A stretch of DNA of 64,000 nucleotides from DATACQ01 sp036555515 (GTDB lineage Bacteria; Desulfobacterota; Binatia; UBA9968), in contig DATBLC010000367.1 of assembly GCA_036555515.1 (NCBI GenBank), positions 1-64,000 on the forward strand, given 5' to 3'. Below are positions 8,440 to 15,835 of the stretch, piece by piece. The notes under the pieces are model-generated. The model did not search any database, was not told where the DNA came from, and saw nothing but the letters and a program-made list of their open reading frames with translations. Within the stretch, counting starts at the first letter, position 1, and each line of letters opens with the position of its first letter. The position numbers and the translations under genes are program-made.

Positions 8440-9078
8440 TTACTGTGATGTTGCGTCAAACCGAATCCGGTCCGACCTGGAGACCGCGATGTTGTAAGAA
8501 TAGGCAGGATGCCCAAAGCGCCACAGCGTCGCGGCCGCTCCTGGGCCTTCTCGAGGCGCGACACAGTCGAGTGGGACAACAACGCGGTAATTCCGCACGC
8601 TGAATCCCAATACCGCGTGGTTCACACAGACGGGAAGCGCCACCCCAACCACAACCATGGTCCAATTTGGAGCGGTCATGCGCCGATCAGCCAGGTACGC
8701 CTCCAGACCCGTATGAGTGAAACAGTCATGACATTGTTTTTTAAAAATCGGCTCACCCCTTAGCACCTCCAGCGGCGGCGTGTACTGGACCGCCCAGGTT
8801 CCTTCTATAAGGTGCGGCTCCTGGTGAAACGCCGTGACCTCGAGAGCGCCAGGTTCTCGAACAGACTGAACCCAAATCACCGGGACGCCGCGTTGTCGCG
8901 CGCCGCCGAGCAAGGAGGAGGCGTCGCGCACCGCTTCTTCCGCGGCTAGGCCGATATATTTCTTACCGCTGGGTGCGCAAAATTCATTTTCCATATCGAT
9001 CACTACGATCGTTGATTTGGCAGGATCTATGCTGATGTCTCGGGGCTCCGGCATTTCAAGCTCGACGGTCAGCTTCAT
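8440..9078 (-). CDS. Isochorismatase-family cysteine hydrolase
   Basis: Cysteine hydrolase of 212 residues. The expected triad is present: Asp in TIVVIDMENEF, Lys in EPIFKKQCHDCF and Cys in GVALPVCVNHAV, where the family has its nucleophile. Such enzymes hydrolyse amide bonds such as those of N-carbamoylsarcosine, ureidoacrylate, biuret or nicotinamide. An ATG at 9078 with GGAGGAGAAG directly before it is the start; the frame is open for another 51 codons, but that stretch lacks family character. First gene of the minus-strand operon and divergent from the AtzG-like/amidase pair 413 bp away. Confidence 0.88.
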   Translation of the reverse strand: MKLTVELEMPEPRDISIDPAKSTIVVIDMENEFCAPSGKKYIGLAAEEAVRDASSLLGGARQRGVPVIWVQSVREPGALEVTAFHQEPHLIEGTWAVQYTPPLEVLRGEPIFKKQCHDCFTHTGLEAYLADRRMTAPNWTMVVVGVALPVCVNHAVLGFSVRNYRVVVPLDCVAPREGPGAAATLWRFGHPAYSYNIAVSRSDRIRFDATSQ

Positions 9079-9491
9079 ACTTCTCCTCCATCGCGCTCCA
9101 CGGATGGGGTTTCCGCAGGGTGTATCCGCCAAACGGCATCCGATTCGCCCAGAGAAATCAAAATCGAAAAAAACGCTCGCGCGCCAAACGTAATGTCTAG
9201 CAAGCAACCTGGCAGCCGCCGGTTCGGTCAACGAAAGTTACATCGAAAGCCATAGCGCGTCAATAAAAGTGTGCCGGACCGCGTGCCATTTGCGAAGCCG
9301 CTCAACTCTCAGCCCGCCCGGGCCATCACCCGCCTCGCCCGAACCACTTCTCTTGCTTGATCCTGATCCTCTGCCCGGCTCACGCCCCGGGCGACTTCTA
9401 ATTGAACTATTACCCACCGGCGCTTTCGGTTGACAGTTTTCTCGGGCGAATATAGAAACACAATCGCCCGCAGGAACGGAGGTCAAGGTCC
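9079..9491. other. Divergent intergenic region of the amide-hydrolase cluster
   Basis: A 413-bp gap between the isochorismatase gene (-) and the AtzG-like gene (+). It must hold both promoters. I see no clear -35/-10 pair, palindrome or riboswitch fold, and no coding frame that looks real. The right side is GC-rich. Confidence 0.5.
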
Positions 9492-9689
9492 ATGAAAGAT
9501 GCCGTGAGAAAACTCAATGACGAATACCGATTTAACCTAAGCGAGCAAGAGATCGACCTGGTGGCAAAGCAGGCGGAGGACGCCGCCCGTCTATTCCAGC
9601 CGCTGCTCGAAGTCGATCTCACGGACATAACGCCGCTGGCGAAAATTGATAAACGGGTAAAAAAGACCGCCACGAAGGGGAAAAAATGA
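9492..9689 (+). CDS. AtzG-like small amidase partner
   Basis: Protein of 65 residues that overlaps the amidase start by 4 nt. Helical, GatC/AtzG-like: SEQEIDLVAKQAEDAARLFQ followed by EVDLTDITPLAK, the extended segment that such proteins wrap around their amidase partner, and a Lys-rich tail. AtzG is known to be needed for stability and activity of the amidase AtzE, so an analogous complex is likely here. Ribosome-binding site CGGAGG about 10 nt before ATG. Too short for certainty by itself; the coupling to the amidase gene is the strongest evidence. Confidence 0.75.
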   Translation: MKDAVRKLNDEYRFNLSEQEIDLVAKQAEDAARLFQPLLEVDLTDITPLAKIDKRVKKTATKGKK

Positions 9690-11125
9690 AGGCGTTAGAC
9701 GTCGAAGGATTTACGATAGACCAGATTGCTCCCCTGATTAGAAAGAAGCAAATTTCTCCGCTGGAGCTGACCAGGAGTTATCTTGACAGAATTAAAGCAC
9801 GGAATCCTACCCTTAACGCCTACCTGGCGATAACAGAAGAGAGCGCCGTTGCCGCCGCCAGAAAATCCGAACGGGAAATCGGCAAGGGAAATTACCGCGG
9901 GCCGCTGCACGGCATTCCGATTTCCATCAAGGACAATATCGCGGTGAAGGGCGTGACGACAACAGCCGGGTCGAAGATCCTGGCCGATTGGGTGCCGGAC
10001 TTCGATGCGACCGTGGTCGAGCGGCTCAAGCAAGCCGGCGCCGTCATTCTTGGCAAGACCAACATGCACGAGTGGGCCAAGGGCAGCAACAGTATCAATC
10101 CCTTTTACGGCACGTCTCGAAACCCGTGGAATACGGGGAGAATTCCCGGAGGATCGAGCGGTGGTGCCGCTGTCGCAGTGGCGGCCGGCCTTTGTCTCGC
10201 GGCCTTGGGCACCGACAGCGCCGGCTCGGTGAGAAACCCCGCATCACTGTGCGGCACGGTAGGGCTCAAACCGACCTATGGCAGAGTCAGTTGCTTCGGC
10301 GGGGTCGCAGGAACCGGCGGCTACACGGTTAATCATTTCGGCATACTTACCAAAACCGTCAAGGATTGCGCTCTGGTCCTGGGGCGTATCGCGGGAGAGG
10401 ACCCCAACGACCCGCTGAGCTCGGATGAGCCCATCGCCGATTACACCAGGCCAATCGGATTGCCGGTGAAAGGGATGAAAGTCGGAATCGTCAAGGGATA
10501 CTTCGACGAATGTCTGACCGGCGAAGTGCAGCGCGCATTTGAGGAAGCGCTAAGGATGTTAAAATCCCTCGGCATGAAAATCGGCGCAGTCTCCATCCCT
10601 CACATTGATCTGGTTCCGGCGTTGCACGCCGCCAGCAGTCGCCCGGAGGCCAACTCCGATCATGACCGGTATTTGCGCACGCGCCCGCGTGACTACAGTC
10701 CGGGACTGCTCTACAGTCTCATCGCCGGGCTTTTGACTCCCGCTTCCATATACGTAACGGCGCAGCGAGCCAGGCGGCTGCTCTGCCAAGAGTTCGACGC
10801 TGCCCTCGAGAAAGTACAAGTCATCGTCGCGCCGACCTTGTTCAGCCCCGCCCCCAGCATCGAGGACTGCGAGCGCGGCTATATAGAAGCAGACGGCAAA
10901 ACCATCAAGCTGCAGGATCGAGGCGGAAACTTTTTGACCCGCTACACCATACCCTTCAACGTCACCGGACTGCCGACGATAAGCATTTGCTGCGGTTTCT
11001 CGTCGTCGGGTTTGCCGATCGGCATGCAGATTGCCGCGCCACCCTTCCAAGAGGGTACACTGTTTCAAGTGGCGCACGCCTACGAAAGGGCCGCCGGCTG
11101 GTATAAAAGAAACCCACCACTGTAG
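9686..11125 (+). CDS. Amidase (amidase signature family)
   Basis: Amidase signature enzyme, 479 residues, with the Ser-cisSer-Lys triad: Lys in HGIPISIKDNIAVKG, the signature GRIPGGSSGGAAVAVAAG, and TDSAGSVRNPASLCG, where the common form is TDTGGSIR. It hydrolyses an amide, or transfers ammonia if it works like GatA. The 4-nt overlap with an AtzG-like gene points to a catabolic amidase-AtzG complex. PTYGRVS and the C-terminal GLPIGMQIAAPPF are typical. The cis-Ser neighbourhood carries Ala for Gly (DSAGS), a mild variation. Cytosolic, no signal peptide. Confidence 0.93.
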   Translation: MKALDVEGFTIDQIAPLIRKKQISPLELTRSYLDRIKARNPTLNAYLAITEESAVAAARKSEREIGKGNYRGPLHGIPISIKDNIAVKGVTTTAGSKILADWVPDFDATVVERLKQAGAVILGKTNMHEWAKGSNSINPFYGTSRNPWNTGRIPGGSSGGAAVAVAAGLCLAALGTDSAGSVRNPASLCGTVGLKPTYGRVSCFGGVAGTGGYTVNHFGILTKTVKDCALVLGRIAGEDPNDPLSSDEPIADYTRPIGLPVKGMKVGIVKGYFDECLTGEVQRAFEEALRMLKSLGMKIGAVSIPHIDLVPALHAASSRPEANSDHDRYLRTRPRDYSPGLLYSLIAGLLTPASIYVTAQRARRLLCQEFDAALEKVQVIVAPTLFSPAPSIEDCERGYIEADGKTIKLQDRGGNFLTRYTIPFNVTGLPTISICCGFSSSGLPIGMQIAAPPFQEGTLFQVAHAYERAAGWYKRNPPL

Positions 11126-11240
11126 TGTAGCGCCGCGCTCGCACGTTCGTGCCGGGTGAAATCGCCAACCCCCTATGAGAGGTGGGGTGCTGGCTGGTGT
11201 CCTGCCCCAGAAGTTGGCAGAAGAACTCGCTGGACCTCCA

Positions 11241-11332
11241 GCGTCATGCCCGCGCAAGCGTGCATCCAGACGTAGTTGATTTTCCTGGATTAAGAGTCGG
11301 CTCCCGTTTTCACGCGGGTGGGCGGGATGACG
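11241..11332. repeat. Imperfect inverted repeat (REP-like)
   Basis: GCGTCATGCCCGCGC at the left and GCGGGATGACG at the right form an imperfect long hairpin of a kind common between genes in many proteobacteria. It follows the amidase gene and might act in mRNA 3' end formation. No run of T follows, so it is not a canonical terminator. Confidence 0.55.
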
Positions 11333-11923
11333 ATTGAATTATTCAACTAACTTCAGAGAGACCACACTAGCCGAAATCAGTCGACTTTGCAGAGACCCAC
11401 CAGACAGTGAACAGTTAAAGCGTGCCGAGGCAAGCAACACTGGATAGCGCACGTGCCCTGCATCAAGTGATGATCCGTTGGGATAGAAAGAAGTGGCATT
11501 GACGACGGTGAACACAACCGTAAGGATTTGGTTCTACGCGTCGGCAAGCTCGCCAGCATTAGCCGCCGAAATCCCACGTTACGTAGAGGTCTCAAATTCT
11601 GCGATTCCGACGAGCCCGACATGAAATGACTCCACCCAGTCAACAACCTCCAATTTGCGAATCTTAAGTATTTCTTATTGGACAGATGACAATCGAGTCG
11701 TTTATATTACTCGGTGTTAAGGACAGACGTGAACAGAGGGAGCGGGCCGAATCTTTAGACCTCAGAAATTGAAACATTTGCCTGTGCGTCTACGGTAATC
11801 CCGATTCGGAATCACGGGCGCCTTTGCGCTTACCAAGCTCGGTCGACGATGACGAAGTGAAATTATTAGGTTACGCAAGTCTGACATCCGGTTTGCACCA
11901 GTTAAATTCGGTTGGAGGCGCCT
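11333..11923. other. Long non-coding stretch
   Basis: About 590 bp with no convincing gene. One minus-strand frame (11377-11646) is open but has no ribosome-binding site and no protein-like pattern. The region precedes a broken ORF and a toxin-antitoxin pair, so it may be the edge of an inserted accessory patch. Confidence 0.4.
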
Positions 11924-12157
11924 ATGTCAAAGTACTCATTTGAAAGGATGTTGCCGGGGCAGTTTGAGTCAATGGCGCAGGCCTTGTTGGAGAAGCTGTA
12001 TCGCGTCGATGGAAACTTGATTCAGTTTGGCGCGGGTGCTGACGGCGGTAGAGAAGCAACATGGACACAAGAGTTAGTCATGGAAGGGGTGTCTCCGGCA
12101 CAAATGACCTCATTCAGAGGCTTCTTAAGCACGCGGAGAGCGATGCTCTCGAGATAG
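11924..12157 (+). pseudogene. N-terminal fragment of a nuclease-like protein
   Basis: A well-formed gene start (GGAGG, then ATG at 11924) encodes YSFERMLPGQFESMAQALL and LIQFGAGADGGREATW. This is the pattern of restriction-endonuclease-like (Mrr-type PD-(D/E)XK) N-termini: an early helix with Glu, then G-x-D-G-G-R-E. The expected following QVK-type strand is missing, and the frame stops after 77 residues. The overlapping ORF at 12061-12573 is in another frame and may be its displaced continuation. I read this as a truncated or frameshifted defence or repair gene. Confidence 0.45.
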
Positions 12158-12573
12158 TCGCAATTCTCTTACTTGGTGGTGCACCTTTAGCTGAAGAGAC
12201 AGAGATGATAATTCGAGAGCAAGTTCTGGCGAAGCTAAGTAGTCGATCGGAAAACGAGGCAGTCACGGAGTTGTTTCTGCTTGGTCTTACCTTTCTTCAA
12301 CCAAACATCGTTGAATTTTCTGCGTGGCACGAGCCGCAAGATATCCGTTTAATCTGGCACCGGCGAGAATGGGTGGTAAGCCGTATTATGGACCGGTTTA
12401 ACGACGAAAGGGAGCGCCATCATTTGATAATAACGAGTGGATTTCAAAATAAGACGCCAGCGCTCGATTACCGAGCGCTCTATCAGCGGTTGGAGCCGTT
12501 TATCTTGCAAAGAGGAGATTTTCCCACTGTGATCGCAACAGCCGCTATTGAAGTCAGCCATGCAGCCTTATAA
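12061..12573 (+). CDS. Hypothetical protein (possible frameshifted continuation)
   Basis: Open frame of 170 codons, helical and Leu/Glu-rich (LIQRLLKHAESDALEIVAILLLGG, REWVVSRIMDRFNDERERHHL). No family recognised. There is no ribosome-binding site at its first ATG, and it overlaps the end of the nuclease-like fragment by about 100 nt in a different frame. The simplest view is that both are pieces of one gene split by a frameshift near 12095-12120; a separate small protein is the alternative. It ends 1 bp before the convergent toxin gene. Confidence 0.4.
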   Translation: MDTRVSHGRGVSGTNDLIQRLLKHAESDALEIVAILLLGGAPLAEETEMIIREQVLAKLSSRSENEAVTELFLLGLTFLQPNIVEFSAWHEPQDIRLIWHRREWVVSRIMDRFNDERERHHLIITSGFQNKTPALDYRALYQRLEPFILQRGDFPTVIATAAIEVSHAAL

Positions 12574-12574
12574 A

Positions 12575-12973
12575 TCAATCCCAGACTGTACGGACCAGAC
12601 CGGATTCCTGAATCTTTTCGTCGCTCGTAATAAGCGGCAGGCCGGCGACTCTGGCCTGGGCTATGATCAGTCGGTCGTAGGGATCCTTAATGCCGACGAG
12701 CGCGGCGGCTTCGAGAAGCAGGGCCGGGTCGTTGATTCCCAAATCGATGTTGTCCGCCTGTCGCAAGGAAACGACCAAATCGCGGAATGGCAACGGTAGA
12801 CGAATCTTACCGGCCTCGGATAGGAGCATTATTTCTTCGAGGACGGTGAACGGCACCAGGACCGTATCCCGTCCGTGCTTTACCTGATCGAAAATTTTCC
12901 GAGCTCTCCGACCAAGACGTTGTCGTCGGCCGGTGACGTGATGGACCAGTGCATGGGTGTCGGTTACGAACAT
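12575..12973 (-). CDS. PIN-domain toxin (VapC family)
   Basis: PIN-domain ribonuclease of 132 residues. The acidic residues expected of the active site are visible: Asp in MFVTDTHAL, Glu in FTVLEEIML, Asp in GIKDPYDRLIIAQA and Asp in LITSDEKI. The length is typical. Its ATG overlaps the antitoxin stop codon by one base (TAATG), as usual for toxin-antitoxin operons. Such toxins cleave tRNA, rRNA or mRNA when freed from the antitoxin. It looks intact. Confidence 0.9.
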   Translation of the reverse strand: MFVTDTHALVHHVTGRRQRLGRRARKIFDQVKHGRDTVLVPFTVLEEIMLLSEAGKIRLPLPFRDLVVSLRQADNIDLGINDPALLLEAAALVGIKDPYDRLIIAQARVAGLPLITSDEKIQESGLVRTVWD

Positions 12974-13272
12974 TATGGAGTATTCTTGCTGATGGCATCC
13001 AACCGCGACTTCCGCAATTCCCGAATAGCCTCGTCAATATCGCCAACCGCCGTGGCGATCCCTTCCAGGTTTATGATCCTCTTCCCTCTGACGTTCTTCA
13101 TGTATTTCGCCGACCCTGAAAGGTGGCGATATTCGTCGATCCCTATAATAACCGCAACCGGTTTGTGGCGCTTTGATACGATATAAGTTTCTCCTTGCTC
13201 GGAAACCCGATCGACGATTTCGCTCAGCTTCGACCGAGCTTCTACGAAGCTCATGACTTTCTCTTTTGCCAT
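12973..13272 (-). CDS. Phd/YefM-type antitoxin
   Basis: Antitoxin of 99 residues. The N-terminal half is the Phd/YefM DNA-binding fold (VMSFVEARSKLSEIVDRV, TYIVSKRHKPVAVIIGIDEY); the C-terminal part is the disordered toxin-binding tail (DIDEAIRELRKSRLDAISKN). Start ATG at 13272, chosen for AAGGAG upstream; a longer frame exists but adds an unrelated basic segment. It probably represses its own operon through the palindrome at 13286-13306. Confidence 0.88.
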   Translation of the reverse strand: MAKEKVMSFVEARSKLSEIVDRVSEQGETYIVSKRHKPVAVIIGIDEYRHLSGSAKYMKNVRGKRIINLEGIATAVGDIDEAIRELRKSRLDAISKNTP

Positions 13273-13285
13273 GGTTCGTCTCCTT

Positions 13286-13306
13286 GTGTACAGAGTGAGT
13301 GTACAC
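13286..13306. promoter_or_regulatory. Candidate operator of the toxin-antitoxin operon
   Basis: Perfect inverted repeat GTGTACA-7 nt-TGTACAC located 14 bp before the antitoxin start. Phd/YefM antitoxins are known to bind such palindromes to autoregulate. It would overlap the promoter or the 5' leader. The rest of 13307-13614 shows nothing else recognisable. Confidence 0.6.
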
Positions 13307-13614
13307 TCCAGTAATTCAGGGGTCAATTTCCGATGGTGATTAGAACGTCGGCCAACCAAGAGGTGTCGCGTCAGGCCATTCTTTCGGCAGCCGAGAACTC
13401 GGAGACATCGTCGTTTGCTCCTGACGGCTCGCGCTCGACTGAATAACTAGTCCCTTCAAACGCGCAAAGCTTAACTTGGTACCCTTATACTTTTATAGCG
13501 CTTGCACAGAATCAGCGTTCGTCGTAGCGTCACCGCAACAGCTAGAGGTTGGTACTGAGGTCCCGACGTTGCAGGTCATAGATTTTCTAAGACAAATATT
13601 TTTTGGAGGTGCAT

Positions 13615-14712
13615 ATGGAACAGCAGCTCATCGATGCTGATGGTCACGTGCTCGAAGACGAGACCCTCATGGACTACCTGGAGGAACCTTATCGCAGTTG
13701 CAAAACCCAGGGTGGAATCATCGGACCGATACGAAATGTTCTGGGCAATGTATTTCCGACCCTGGATTTCCTTCACCTGGCTACCTTCAAGCGCAGCGAC
13801 CGGGCCTTTGGCGGCGGGAAGCGGGTCGGACCGGATCAGTGGGTGGAATTTCTCGACGTGGCGAAGTTTGAATATGCCTTTCTTTACCCGACCGTCGGAC
13901 TTGCCATGGGCAATATCGTCCATCCGGATTGGGCATGCGTGGTGGCGCGGGCTTACAACAACTGGATCCACGACCGCTATATGAAGCGCAGCCCGCGTCT
14001 CAAAGGGATGGCGCTCCTGCCCATGCAGGACGTGAGCGAGGCGGTCAACGAGTTGCGCCGTGCGGTCAAGGAGCTTGGCATGCCCGGGGCAATGCTGCCT
14101 TCCCGTGGGTTGCCTTTTGATCTAGGACATCGGACCTACTGGCCCGTCTATGCGGAAGCCGAGAAGTTGGGTTGCGCGCTCGCCGTGCACGGCGGCTGCC
14201 ATCACGGCATGGGGCTCGACACCTTTGAGACCTTCGTGCCGATCCATGGGCTGGGCCACCCGCTTTCCTTGATCATAGCGTTCTCGGGTATGGTCTATCA
14301 CGGCGTCTTCGATGAGTTTCCGCGGCTGCGCATTGGTTTCCTAGAGGGTGGCGCCGCCTGGGCGACTTTCTGGATGGACCGAATGGATCGATCGCATCAC
14401 TACTTTGGCGAGTTGAATGCCCGCGGCAGATATAAGGGACCATCCATGCAGCAAAAACCCAGCGAGTATCTCAAGAACGATAATGTTTTCATCGGTTGTG
14501 AGGGTGGCGAAGACGGGTTGGATTACCAGGTCCGGCGGACGGGAAACTCGCACTTCCTTTTTGCCAGCGACTTTCCCCACGAGATCGGACCTGAAGACAT
14601 CATGCACGAAATTGAAGAAGTGCGGGAATATCCCGGTCTCAACGACGCGGACAAGGCAGCCATTCTTGGCGGCAACGCAAGACGCTTTTACCGGGTTCCG
14701 CAAGGGCAATAA
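13615..14712 (+). CDS. Amidohydrolase family protein (ACMSD-like)
   Basis: Full-length amidohydrolase-2 protein, 365 residues. N-terminal metal motif region IDADGHVLEDE, mid-barrel ALAVHGGCHHGMG, FLEGGAAWATFWMDRMDR and the C-terminal FASDFPHEIGPED with the catalytic Asp. Start ATG at 13615 follows TTTTGGAGG at ideal distance. The family includes metal-dependent decarboxylases and hydrolases of ring-cleavage products. The next gene, a TAXI-family binding protein, starts 19 bp downstream, so uptake and conversion of a carboxylate may be coupled. Related proteins lie at 1-579, 23647-24708 and 56899-57984. Confidence 0.92.
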   Translation: MEQQLIDADGHVLEDETLMDYLEEPYRSCKTQGGIIGPIRNVLGNVFPTLDFLHLATFKRSDRAFGGGKRVGPDQWVEFLDVAKFEYAFLYPTVGLAMGNIVHPDWACVVARAYNNWIHDRYMKRSPRLKGMALLPMQDVSEAVNELRRAVKELGMPGAMLPSRGLPFDLGHRTYWPVYAEAEKLGCALAVHGGCHHGMGLDTFETFVPIHGLGHPLSLIIAFSGMVYHGVFDEFPRLRIGFLEGGAAWATFWMDRMDRSHHYFGELNARGRYKGPSMQQKPSEYLKNDNVFIGCEGGEDGLDYQVRRTGNSHFLFASDFPHEIGPEDIMHEIEEVREYPGLNDADKAAILGGNARRFYRVPQGQ

Positions 14713-14731
14713 GAATGCAAAGGGAGGATGT

Positions 14732-15772
14732 ATGGAAAAGCGAAATATTCGCTATGGGATATCGTTGATCTTGTGGGCGTGTTTTTCGCTGTATCTTGCA
14801 GCCCCGGTCATGGGAGCCAAAATCGACTGCAGCCCAGTCACCAATACCAGCAACGACCTTCCGCGCACAGCCACTATAGGAACCAACCCTGCTGGTACCG
14901 GAGCGCACTCACTCGGCAGTGGTCTTGCCGTAGTCGGAAGCAACACGACGCCTATTTCCGTGCGCGTCCAGCCCTTTAACGGTCCCAATGCCTGGATGCC
15001 GCTCCTTCAGGGCGGCGAGATCGAGTTCGGCGTCATGAACATCCTCGACGCTCAAATGGCGCAAACCGGCACTGGCAACTATAAGAAGCCGAATCCGGGT
15101 GTCCGTGTGGCTTCGGGAGGCGTATTCCCATTTACGGTCGGTTGGATTGCCCGTGATAAGTCAGACATCAAAGAGCCAAAAGATCTGAAGGGAAAACGCA
15201 TGGCCTGGGATTACGGCGGTCATGCCATCACACAGACTTTACAGCTAATCTTCCTGGAGGCTGGAGGCGTCAAGCCAACGGACCTCATCCAGGTACGCGT
15301 ATCGAACATCAATGATGGCGCAAGGGGTGTCGCCGAGGGAAAGATCGACGTAGCTGAAACAGGGATCGGCATCGGACTAGTGGAGGAAGTGAATGCTGCG
15401 GAGCCCGTTCGGTTTCTCAGCCTGCCCAACACGGATACCGCGAAGGCCATTCTGGCAAAATCCGGCGTTACGTTAGTCAAGTCCGAGCCGGCAACCGGAA
15501 TCAAAGGCGATACTTACGTGATTGGCTATCCGCTTCATCTCGTGAGTTCCACGCTGGTCAGCGAAAGGGCCGTGTATACTCTGGTGAAATCCTGGTGGGA
15601 GAACCTGAGCGAACTGCAAACCAAACACCCGTTGTTTAAGAGATGGACGAAGGAAATGCAGGCCCTAACGAACTTTACAATACCCTATCATTCTGGTGCC
15701 ATTAAGTTTTATAAAGAAGTGGGGGTCTGGACTTCTCGGCACGAAGCCCGTTCAAAGGAAATCTGCCAATAG
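14732..15772 (+). CDS. TAXI family TRAP transporter solute-binding protein
   Basis: Periplasmic binding protein of 346 residues. Signal peptide at residues 1-28 (ISLILWACFSLYLAAPVMGA). The TAXI pattern is visible: TIGTNPAGTGAHSLGSGLA, WMPLLQGGEIEFGVMN, DLKGKRMAWDYGG and late YHSGAIKFYKEVGVW. TAXI proteins normally work with a fused DctQM-type TRAP permease, which is not nearby. Start ATG at 14732 follows AGGGAGG; the frame is open upstream, overlapping the amidohydrolase gene, but has no other good start. Co-transcribed with the amidohydrolase. Confidence 0.88.
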   Translation: MEKRNIRYGISLILWACFSLYLAAPVMGAKIDCSPVTNTSNDLPRTATIGTNPAGTGAHSLGSGLAVVGSNTTPISVRVQPFNGPNAWMPLLQGGEIEFGVMNILDAQMAQTGTGNYKKPNPGVRVASGGVFPFTVGWIARDKSDIKEPKDLKGKRMAWDYGGHAITQTLQLIFLEAGGVKPTDLIQVRVSNINDGARGVAEGKIDVAETGIGIGLVEEVNAAEPVRFLSLPNTDTAKAILAKSGVTLVKSEPATGIKGDTYVIGYPLHLVSSTLVSERAVYTLVKSWWENLSELQTKHPLFKRWTKEMQALTNFTIPYHSGAIKFYKEVGVWTSRHEARSKEICQ

Positions 15773-15835
15773 AATTCCATGATCACGAGGAGTTTGTCGG
15801 AGAAAGTTAGAAGTTGCACCTATCATAACTAAGCG

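Noticed and set aside
10559..11257. Minus-strand open frame across the amidase 3' end
   Set aside because: Antisense shadow of the amidase; residues are Arg/Gly-rich without motif.
11377..11646. 89-codon minus-strand frame
   Set aside because: No ribosome-binding site, no recognisable pattern, in an otherwise non-coding stretch.
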